Origin: Anniella stebbinsi
Taxonomy: Eukaryota > Chordata > Lepidosauria > Squamata > Anniellidae
Direction: 5' to 3'
DNA: 64,000 nucleotides
Assembly: GCA_029215795.1 (NCBI GenBank)
Contig: JARDYH010000007.1
Span: forward strand, 74,101,763-74,165,762
Below the pieces are notes generated by a model. That model did no database searches and was not told where the DNA came from. It saw only the letters and a program-made list of their open reading frames with translations. Shown here piece by piece: positions 14,201 to 24,200 of this stretch. The stretch's first letter is position 1, and each line of letters starts with the position of its first letter. The position numbers were made by a program, and so were the translations under genes.

Positions 14201-17200
14201 ACTTGAATCTTTCTTCAAGATTGGCCATGGGGCAGCATCCTCTGCTACACCTGAAGGCAGCAAGCTAGCTTAGGAGGCATTGGGCTGGCAGCTCAGCCCA
14301 CAGCTCTCTCCTCTTGTCACCTCCCAGCATCTGCCGCCTGAAGCAACAGCCTCACTCTGCCAAATAGTAGGGCCAGCTCTGTGCATTATTATTATTATGA
14401 TGATTAGTAGTAGTAGAAGTGTTACATTTATATAGCACTTTCAGTATGAGTGCTGCCTTATAGAATACAACAGGATAGATCCCTGCCCCAAGGAGCATCT
14501 CCACTCCAATTATTCCATACAATGTGGAAAAGTATGCCACAAGCAGAGCACAAGCACATTTTTTTAATGTTCAATCTTTTAATTTTTGTAAACCGCCCAG
14601 AGAGCTTCGGCTATGGGGCGGTATATAAATGTAATAAATAATAATAATAATTACAGAAAACTGCTTCCACAGCGAACAGATTTAGATCTCTCAAGTAAAT
14701 ACTTAGGAACAGTCAGCCCAGTGGTTTATCAGTGCAGAATTATCTACAATGGGTCCACTCTGCATATGACCTATGCCTGGATCCAATCCAATGAACAGAC
14801 ATACAGAACACAAAATCCACAACTCCTAAACACTCACGTTTTCAGCTCATGCTCATTGCTTGTTTCTGTATTTGCCCGCTCAGTGCTGAATATAATTTCC
14901 TATTGGATCTAAGGTCTTCCAATAATCCCCACTCCTCTTTGCCAGCAAACTAAGACTACATACTGGATCACTTCTCAAATCACATACGTAGCTGTGTCAC
15001 TTAACAAATACATTGCACACCAATGGCCAGCCTACTATTCTGACCAGAGGACCCAGCAATAGGAGCTCTCTAAACTGGGAGGAAAACAATACTGTTGACG
15101 CCTGTGAAGGGGGACACCAATGTGGTGCCTGAGAGCACCCGCAAAACTGTTAAATAAATCTGCATGGATTTGTATACAGACATAGGAAGGAATATATATA
15201 AAATGCACACGACTTTCTAGCAATTATACATAGGTTTCAACAGAAGCGGATCAAATATTCAAATAAGTATCCCCAGTTGAAGGTGCTGCCTATATGCCAC
15301 CCATTCAAATACTGAAAGTGTTCTTACGGTCTTCAGTCCCTTGCACTATAGGAGGGGAGTGTTTAGCCTTCCATTGTTGTCATATCAGTTTTAACTGTCA
15401 AAATGGTAAGGAGAGTCCATTTACGCTGATCATTTCTTAATTTCCATGAAGCAGGAAAATAATTTAAAAGAGCATCCACGTCAGTGAATATTAAAGACTG
15501 TTCCAGCACAAAATGTATCTGGTTAATAACCTTCTCCCAAGAAGAAGCAACTAATGGACGTTGCTAAAACATGTGTTTAAAAGAAGCATTAGCCGAATTG
15601 TACTGCCAGCAATTAGCTGAATTAGACTACCCCTTATTAAACAGACACTGTGGTGTCTAACAGACATGAAGCAAAAGGTTTTGCTGAATAAGACACAGCC
15701 TAAGATCCATAGATGCAGCAGGTATATGCCAAAGTGGCAATCCACTGATTAGACATTTTGTGGTGGTGCCCACAGCAGTTTCACAAATTCCCAAATGTGC
15801 CCACAGGTCCAAAATGGTTAGAGACCCCTGCAATACATAATGAGCTTTGGAAATAGCCCCTTAACCACATGGGCAAAGCTTTGCTTCATACTGTTTATTG
15901 CTATACTGCTTTAAACTTAACTAAACTTATTATGTATTGTTTTGCTGCCAGTTCCTAGAGGTCCTGGAGACACAATGCTGGGTCATTTGTTGGTCAGAAT
16001 ATTAGGCTGGCCATTGCTGTCCAAGTCACTGTATGTGTTAAATGACACAGGTATGTAATTTTAGAAGCAGCCCAGTTTGCTGTTTTATTGGCTAAACGCA
16101 GATAGGGTTTCATGGCTATGAATGTAGCAAACTGTGTAGGAATGACAGAATATCTTCTACTCACTTCCCATTTCTTTTTTGCTTTTGGAGCTCATCTGAA
16201 TGCTGTGTATATGTTGCTACATTTTGAAGGCTTATTGCTAACAAGAACAGCAGCAGTTTGGGACAAAGCAGAAGTAACTCAACCACCTGGGGATGGAATT
16301 TAGGTTTCAGGTATCAATAATGGGGTGGGGTCTTGTGTATCGCCTACAAAGAGAGCTCTGAATACTCAAAAATAGGTTCTGATTAACATCTTCTCTCATT
16401 CAAGGGTGTCTTTGGACCCCTGCCCTACATTGCACTCCTTCTTCCTCGGATAAGAGAAGCATCCTCACCTGGCACTGCTGTGGTCCGCAGCTTACAACAA
16501 CCACCTCTGAGACAAGCTTCTTCTCTTTGAGACGCACAGCTTCCTCCACGGCAATCTCGCAGAAGGGATTCATGGAGTGCTTTACCCCATCCGTCACCAC
16601 ACCCGACTTGTCTGGCTTCACCCGCACCTGTGAGAAGGATAGCCTATTAGGGCATCAAACCAGAGTGATCCAGAATGGGGAAACAATCTCTTGACAACAT
16701 TTCCAATTCCTCTTTAGGGCAGAAGAACCCAATAGCTGAATGCAGCATAAAGGGCATTGTCAGCCCCAAGACAATTGGACCTACACCAGAAGCCAAACAA
16801 TTGGACTTACACCAGAAGTGGACTAACCAGCCTTCACCAAACATCTCAGATCATTTAGACATGCAGAATGCACCGTTGTTAAGATCTCAATTTAAAACTT
16901 GGTTTTGTACAAACTTCTTAGCCAAGACTATACTTTTTCTCTGAGCCATCTGCCTATTTTGCCAGGAATGCAAGATAACAGTGCTCATACTTTTTGAATG
17001 ACTCATTCTTAGGGGGTCTCATTATTTCTCTATTTAGGTTATTTTAGCCCACTTCTCAGTCCTGTTAGATTCCCAGAGGAGCAATTAGAAGACTTTCAAA
17101 ATATAATTAAAATGGCAAAAAAGATTATACAAGCGGGTTGGGGGGGGGGAGGGAAAAGGACATGTCAATTGGAAACAACCTTTGCCTCTTTCTCTCCAGT

Positions 17201-19512
17201 TCACATAGTCATTTCAGATTATTTTTCTCTACACGAAGACGGCATACATGAGAATGAAATTACAGAGAAATCATTTTCATGAACCAGCAGTCCGTGGATA
17301 TGTTCAGCAGGGATTTAGCCATTGGGTGACTCCAAAAAGGGTCGACCAAATGTCAGAAGTCAGAAGCACATTGGCAGACTGCCAGTTCACAATAATAATA
17401 ATAATAAATTTATTTCTTACCCGCCTCTCCCTCTGGATCAAGGCGGAGAACAACATCAGTAAAAAACAATGTAAAATACATATAAAATACATAAAACTGA
17501 TTAAAAGCATATAAAGTTAATACATTATTAAAATCAACAAAGTCTTAAAATTCGACTGGGTAGGCCTGCCGGAAGAGATGCCTACCGTCACATAATCATT
17601 TCCCTGGCAATAGACAAGAACCTGAATAACCCCAAATATCACTACCTCTTAGGCCAGAAGCCACCCTCCCCTACACCTTGGCCATGAGATTAATCTTGGG
17701 GAGGTATTTGTGTGGTTCTACTCTTTTCCCATCCTCCACTCCCCGAGATTTGTAATGCCAATGCAAAATATCCTGGGTTGGGGAAAACACATTCATACAC
17801 AAAGTACAATATAAGACCACACAAGGAATTACATTAAACATTGCAGATGGGAACTCCTTTACACTCTCAAATTACTTCCCTGAATCTACTCTTTGGAAGA
17901 AGGAAACGGGCTATTAAAATCTAAGCATAGGATTGCTGTTCATCCTGAAGCCTCTCCAATGTTTATGGGTGAAAGTGCAGTGTGGGAGAAGCTTCTATTT
18001 GAACAAGGATCATATGCCTGCTCCTGCATGGGGATCCAGTACACACATATTGCAGTCAGAAAGAAGATAGAGGATTGCACATGCTTCTTCAGAGCTTGTG
18101 TTCATAAGCAGCTACAAAGATGTAATGCATTTCAAGTCCTCCCCACCCCGGTGACATTTTCCTGCATTCAGAACTTTCTGGTATTGTACTGCACATGTTC
18201 TCTTCAGTCATTAGGTTGGCATTTCAGGCAGGTCACCACCTGGAGCTGCTTCAGATGTTGACTGTCTGGCTCTGAAAGCATTCCCATATAGGAAAAAAAA
18301 TTGTGCAACTTTGAGTGCAGATTCTCATGTGCAAATAACACACAGCATATACATGCTGGGGAGCAGCTTCTCAGAATGTAGATACATTCAATGTGACACA
18401 CATCTGAGCAACAGTCACTAATGACACACGGCTTCCATATGCTTTCCTACGTAGGTTATCATGTTGTCTGAACCCAGCCACGATAACAAACCATGGCTGG
18501 TTAACCACAAACAACCCACATTTCACAACCCAACAACAAACCAAGGGTTCTTTTAATGGGTTGTTGTATTTATATAGCCACCCCATCACACAAGTTCTGC
18601 AGGAAGCTCACAAATAGAACAGTAAATGCAATATAAAACTATGACATATAAATAAGTAAAAGCTGTTAAAACCTATAAATACAAACTATGGAGTTGAAAT
18701 TGAGAACACCACAGTATAATTTAAAAGCTCTTGATTAATAAAAGGGTCTTCAGCTGGCACCAAAGACAATTTTAAGTTAGTACCAAATGAACATACCTGG
18801 AAACCGGGGAGCCACTACTTGAAAAGAGCTTCTCTCTAGCTCACCTGGTGCCCTCTAGATATGTTGGACTACACCTCCCACCATCCCCAGACAGCACAGC
18901 CATCAAAAGCCAGCTCAACCGTTAATGAAAAGCCTCGCCAACGTTTATGGGTCAAAGCGCAATGGGAGAAGCTTCTGCTCATCTAAGGAAGGCCCCAAGG
19001 CCGTGTGCTTGCTCCTGCACGGCTGGGGACGATGGGAGCTGTAGTCCAAAACATCAGGAGAGTTGCAGGTTGGGGAACTGGGAATTTGTCTCCAAGACCA
19101 ACTCTGCGTCTACTCCAAGAAGCCAGACGTCCCTGGCGAGCCCGCAAAGACAGCGTCGCCCATCGCCTACTCCTGAGGTAGGCTACCCCTGAGCAGAGAG
19201 GTTCAGACACCCGTGACAACAGTAACGCGTGAAAGCTCAAGGAAGCGTGTCCAGTGACCCGAATTCACTGATTGTGCCACTATAACGTGCAAAGGGGTCG
19301 TGAAGGATCGAGGGGGAGGGGGGGAGGCAGCAACGCGGGCGCCAGCGAGGGCTGAGAAGCGCTGTCGACCTCGAGGAGCCACCCCGAGGGGGAGGGGACC
19401 CAGGCGTCCGAGGAGCGGCCACCCACCTCCCCGGAATGCCCGCGCGCACCTTCACCGCGTAGTCAATGACCCGCTTCACTCCCACCATTGCCCTCAGCCC
19501 GGCCGCCGCCAT
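8247..19512 (-). CDS. ETFB: Electron transfer flavoprotein subunit beta, six coding exons
   Basis: Beta subunit of the mitochondrial-matrix electron transfer flavoprotein, which passes electrons from acyl-CoA and other dehydrogenases to ETF-ubiquinone oxidoreductase. In this heterodimer beta holds AMP while alpha holds FAD (family knowledge). Coding exons read on the minus strand: 19450-19512, 16469-16627, 11102-11260, 9986-10048, 8809-8967 and 8247-8417 (stop TGA). Every junction is GT-AG and phase 0, and the exons add up to 257 codons against 255 in human. Recognisable segments are [10 protein letters not shown] (exon 1), [17 protein letters not shown] (exon 2), [10 protein letters not shown] (exon 3), [12 protein letters not shown] (exon 4) and [13 protein letters not shown] (exon 5). 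The last of these is the recognition loop that docks dehydrogenases. The lysine cluster KAKKKK that opens exon 6 holds the residues methylated in mammals (K200/K203, here 202/205). The ATG at 19512 sits in a Kozak-like AAGATGG context. The introns carry SINEs, L2 and DNA-element remnants but no other gene I can support. Confidence 0.97.
9378..9882. mobile_element. Composite DNA transposon with GGCTGAATTCGGACGACA termini
   Basis: Begins GGCTGAATTCGGACGACATA and ends TATGTCGTCCGAATTGAGCC, the inverted complement. A third copy of the terminus sits inside at about 9669 (GGCTCAATTCGGACAACACT). It lies in ETFB intron 4, 101 bp from exon 4. Related copies are at 43529-43759 and 58996-59216, and a diverged one at about 62870-63512. 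It encodes no protein. Confidence 0.65.
11650..11770. repeat. Palindromic 'ACTCCCA' foldback element in ETFB intron 2
   Basis: Diverged copy: CTGGCGCCCTCC, then GGACTGTAACTCCTAGCATTC, answered by GGGGGTTCTGGTCCAAAAG and CTGGAGGGCTCCGAGTTGCC. Confidence 0.6.
14360..14660 (+). repeat. L2/SINE-type 3' tails with (AAT)n
   Basis: Two adjacent fragments in ETFB intron 2. The one at 14585-14655 reads AACCGCCCAGAGAGCTTCGG, then GGGCGGTATATAAATG, and ends in (AAT)n, the common 3' tail of reptilian L2-mobilised elements. Confidence 0.6.
17390..17575 (-). repeat. L2 LINE 3' end
   Basis: Reverse-strand L2 tail: (ATT)n, then TTTCTTACCCGCCTCTCC and GGATCAAGGCGGAG, ending near CTGCCGGAAGAG. The same family occurs at 21705-22010, 30866-31195 and 35480-35575. 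Confidence 0.75.
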
Positions 19513-19853
19513 CTTGACCCACTCGCTGTCGGTCACCCTCCCAGCAGCTACCCGCCCACTAGAGAGGCTCAGCCAATCCGAAGAGGGCATTCGGGCCACT
19601 GGCGCTGGGCTAGACGCTCCATAAGGGATCTTGGCGCGTCGTTTCTCTTGGCGCCCAATCAGAAGTTGGGCTCGAATTTTCCCAAGCCAATGGAACGATG
19701 CGATAGGCGGGCGTAAAGGAAAGGGCGGAGACAAGCCTTTCCCGGCCGTTTGATGATTGACGTGCATTTTAGCCCATCAAAGGATTGCAAGGCTTGAATT
19801 GCAATCTTCTGATGGAGGGAGGGCAACGAGGAGGGGGGGGGGAGTACTGGCCG

Positions 19854-19861
19854 TGACGTCA
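19854..19861. promoter_or_regulatory. Perfect CRE palindrome TGACGTCA (first of two)
   Basis: Full 8-bp consensus CREB/ATF site inside the CpG-rich region, about 340 bp upstream of the ETFB start codon and close to the CCAAT box at 19874. An identical site lies 120 bp away. Confidence 0.7.
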
Positions 19862-19973
19862 ACGGGCCTCGAACCAATCAATAATCAGCCTCGTGCGCTG
19901 TACATCCCACCTCCTGGGCAAAAGGGAACCAATAAGTGTTTAGCATTTTCTCCTCCTCCCTGCAAGGTTTTAC

Positions 19974-19981
19974 TGACGTCA
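19974..19981. promoter_or_regulatory. Perfect CRE palindrome TGACGTCA (second of two)
   Basis: Second full consensus CREB/ATF site, about 460 bp upstream of the ETFB ATG and 41 bp from the CCAAT box at 19929. Confidence 0.68.
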
Positions 19982-21264
19982 GCAGGAAGGTGGGGCGCCA
20001 AGCTATGGAATGTTGGTGAAAGGGCAAGAAGCGTGTCAGGATTGTACCGGTTCAGACGTTCATCAATCCGGCTGATACAACATGCATGTCATACCTCGCG
20101 AGTGTGGTCTACTCGTGTGATCAGTACAGAATTTATACCATCAGGCTGGATCTCGTGAATCACTGTCCGCAGGAGCATTCTACTCGAGTCAGCAACGTAA
20201 CGTCTGAAATCGGAACATACAGAAAATCTCGGCGACGACGAGTAGAAGAATGTAGGATTGCACTGTAAGATTCCTTTCGTCCGCTGCCTGTTAGGAAAAA
20301 CCTGTTCTAGCAAATTCTCTAGCCTCTTAAATTACTCTGGACTGACAATAAGCTTGTGTGAACAAGATTTGTTTGTTTCGTTTTGTTGATTCTCTGATGT
20401 TTGCTTGTGTAGTATAGATTTTTATATTGCTGTCTGATTTATCTCTAGTGTTGTATTGTGATTATGGGATGTGTGTGTAGTATATTTACTACTACACGCT
20501 TTAGCCATTTCAACCCAGAGGCTCAGGTTATGGCTCCCTCTTGTGCAAAATCCATGATCTGCAATATTTGATGAAAATAGGTGATGTGTTTTCCCACAGT
20601 GCTGCACTGGAAGCTCAGTCATGAATGTGAGTGCAATGTTTAGTCAGTTCCCTGGTAAGTTTCAGCAGTATTTCATCATTTTGCTTTGCTCATTTTTTCA
20701 TAAAGGTTCTTAATGATAACGGTTTAATTCTGGAACGGTTTAATTCTGGAGCCTTCAATTCTGGAGTCTCCTGCCAGGCTCCCCTCTCCTCTTTATTAGG
20801 GTTACTTTTCTCTTAGAGTCACCATTTTGCCTTCTGGGAAATGAGTGTTTCGTGACCAGCCATGACCACCATGATAGCCATTCATTTTATGGCCAATGCT
20901 CAGGAAGGCTGGGAGTTGCAGTTCAAAACATCTGGAGGGGACGAGGTTGGGGAAAGCCGATCTATAGCCCTTGTCAGAGACAGCTGCAGGGGAGTTCCGA
21001 AGAAGAGAGGGTCATAAGATGAGCCGATTAAAGACATTTATTCATTGCCGCTCCCAATGTAAAAACAAACACACACACACAAAACGGGAAGTTCAGAGAA
21101 ACGGTGTGCTGCGTTGCTCTGTGGGGCCACTTTTGTGCTTTCCTTGCCAGAACGACATCGCTACGCCTTGATGCCAGCATCCATCGTGTTTAGCCTGAGG
21201 GAAGCTGGTTGTGTCAGCCAGCACGGAGAGGTGAGCATACCTCTAGTCGAGGGGTGATTTTGTG

Positions 21265-24200
21265 TCAAGTCTTAGGTAGGGCATTTTCAGAGGCACCCAA
21301 GTCCTGCTGTAATGTAAATATAGTTCTGTCTTTCCAAAGCTTGTCAGCTAATTCATCCTCTTCCCAACTCCTTGCCACAAAGTGGCAAACTCCTACAAGA
21401 CAAACAAAAGAGAGAGAGAGAGAGAGAGAGGGAAAGAATTCATTTCCTCTGCTAGCCGTGAGCTTTCCTATTATCTACCATCTATCTGATTTCTGTCAAC
21501 TTGTCAGAACTCCAGGGATAGGCAACTTCTGGTCCTCCAAATAATGTTTTATTTATTTTTATTTATTTATTTAAAACATTTCTTGGCCGCCAGAATTCCT
21601 CACAAGGTGGCTTTGCAGCGATAAAATACATAAAAACAGTTAAAATTCTAAAAAATATAAAAAAAATAATCACAATAAAATAGCAATTAGAAATAATAAA
21701 ACCAACAAGAATAATAATAATAATAACAATTTATTTCTTACCCGCCTCTCCGTCTGGATCGAGGCGGGGAACAACAACATGATAAAATACATAAAACTGA
21801 TTAAAACATGACACATATTATTAAAACTGCATAAAAATCCTAAAGCATCCTAAAAACATCCTAAAACATTCTAAAATTCCACTGGATATGCCTGCCGGAA
21901 GAGAACAGTCTTTATGGCTTTCTTAAATTCTAAAAGGCCTTCTTAAAGCCTGCAAGCATGGTGCGTGGCGGACCCCTGATGGGAGTTTGTTCCACAGGTG
22001 AGGGGCCACTGCCAAGAAGGCTCTCTGCTGTGTGGACACCCACCTAATTGCTCTCACAGGTGGGCATATGTAGGGTGACCATATGAAAAGGAGGACAGGG
22101 CTGCTGTGTATTTAACAGTTGCATCAAAAAGGGAATTACAGCAGGTTAAAGTATACATGCAGCACCCGAAGAAATTCCCTCTTCATCACAAGAGTTAAAG
22201 CTGTAGGAGCTATACTAGAGTGACCAGATACAAAAGAGGGCAGGGCTCCTGCAGCTTTACCTGTTGTGATGAAGAGGGAATTTCACCAGGTGCTGCATGC
22301 CTACAAATGACACCTTCTGAAATTCCGTTTTCTATGCAACTGTTAAAGATACAGGAGCCCTGTCCTCTTTTCCATATGGTCACCCTAGAAATGAGAAGGG
22401 CCTCTCTTTCTGATTTTAAAGTGTGGGCAGACTGATATAGGTGAAGGTGGTCTTTCAAGTAACTAGGTCCCAAACCATTTAGGGCTTTAAATGTCCAAAC
22501 CAACAATTGTTGGACGGCACCTCCAGTCATGTTGGTTATGTTGGTTATGTTGGCCAGCACTGATGGGAGTTAAGAACGGAAGAAGAGCCATGAAGTAGCC
22601 CTGTTCTCCAGTGGATTTAAAGACAAGAGAGTGATGGGTCCTCCGGTTAAAGGTAGAATTGAAAAGCACGATTGCCCTGCAGTGGAAATATACTTCAGCA
22701 GCTAGCAGTGTGTGAAAAAGAAACAGTAGGTTGCACAATGCTTTGGAGTTCATACATATACATTTGCCTACATGTGTTCGGGCAGCGTTGTTTCTCACTC
22801 ACCAATGTAACTTGGAGACCCTCTGCTGAAGGATCGCCATGCTAGCCAATCAGACTGACAATGTGTTTGTGGAACACGTGGGTGAGCTCTTGGAAACAAA
22901 GGATGCTGAGTTACGCTGCTGTTGCACCCAGCCCTGGCTCCTGCTTCTGGAGGGCCCTTTGGGTAAGACACCCTTAAGGGCCCCCTCCTGCGGCATGTCC
23001 GCCTTCTTACCACCATCACAATGAACTGCTATAGCTCCTCATCCTCTTACAATTGCTACCACATCCTTGGAGGAGAAACTCCAGAAGGTCCTTGTCAATG
23101 GGACCCTGCTGGTTTGTGGGCCTTTGGAAGATGCCCAGCCATGCTTACCCCTGGCACTGGCTGGACTTCAAGGATTGCTGCCCTGCTTCCCCTCCCCCCT
23201 GGATGCTGAGTTCATTGTAGGAAGGGGTACCAGATTCCATGCTGGCTTTGCAATGATCTAGCATCCTCTGGACCCTGCCCTGAACTCTTTTCTGCTTGGA
23301 TCTAGAGAAGTCTTCTCATCTTAAGCTCCATCATCTGACCACAGTTTTCAGTGCTTTGAACGCTGCATTGATCTCATACCTGCCATGGAAAGCACAATGA
23401 CAGAGAACCATCCTGGCACCAGGGACCACGAAAGGAAGGTGTTGGGCTGCTGGGTTGCTGACCTCATGAAATTGGACAGGCCCAGCCCCGCTGTGAAGCC
23501 TGAAGGACAAGAGCCAAGAGAGAGCAAGAGGGGGGGAACGTCAAGGGATTAGGTTCATTGCCATTGGTGCCTGAGGAGATCTGGGAACTTTCCCCTTCAT
23601 TGCTAGGCAACTGCGCCTTCCTCCTTTTACCTTTCTTCCCTTTGGCCATGGGGAAGGTGGGCGAAGTGGTTGAAGGGCAACAACAGTGCAAAAGGGTGCC
23701 AAAGCAAAAGGCCCAGGTAGGTGGGCACGGAAGGCTCAGCCATAAGAACACAAGAAGAGCCCTGCTGGATCAGACCAAGGGCCCATCTAGTCCCGCACTC
23801 TGTTCACACAGCGGCCAACCAGCTATCAACCAGGGACCTACAAGCAGGACATGGGTGCAACAACACTCTCCCACCCATGTTCCTCAGCAACTGGTGTATA
23901 TAGCCTTACTGCCGCTGATACCGGAGGTAGCACATAGCCATCAGGACTAGTAGCCATTGATCGCCTTCTCTTGCAGGAATTTATCCAACCCTCATTTAGA
24001 GCCATCCAAATGGGCGGCCATCACAGGACCTAAGAGTTCTTGAAGGTTATGAGCCGCCGTTTCCCAACCTAACAAGATGGATTTGAAGGGATAGCAATGA
24101 AATCCTCAGGCGTTGAATTTCTGCAAAGCCATTTCACGGATGTTTTCATTTAATCACCCCTTTCTTTGGGGCTGGTGGTCTAAAGCCAGTCGAGTCAGTG

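Larger units (their letters stand above)
19270..19990 (-). promoter_or_regulatory. CpG-rich ETFB promoter region
   Basis: GC- and CpG-rich block covering ETFB exon 1 and about 480 bp upstream of its ATG, unlike the AT-rich flanks. It contains five CCAAT pentamers on the plus strand (19573, 19655, 19687, 19874 and 19929), which are inverted CCAAT boxes for the minus-strand gene, and two TGACGTCA palindromes. No TATA box is evident. This fits a broad housekeeping promoter bound by NF-Y and CREB/ATF factors. Factor binding is inferred from motifs only. No divergent plus-strand gene is visible starting from it. Confidence 0.75.

Noticed and set aside
19237..19767. 176-codon minus-strand and 138-codon plus-strand ORFs around ETFB exon 1
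   Set aside because: Open frames are expected in a CpG-rich promoter; only 19450-19512 is supported as coding by splicing and homology.
22210..22560. 116-codon minus-strand ORF (FKALNGLGPSYLKDHL)
   Set aside because: Composite of an L2-type LINE remnant and the hairpin element at 22071-22387.
23219..23300. Alternative last exon of CLDND2 reading GQGPEDARSLQSQ
   Set aside because: It would leave an intron of only about 80 bp and gives no continuation of helix 4, whereas 21265-21392 has a strong pyrimidine tract, correct phase and a fitting sequence.
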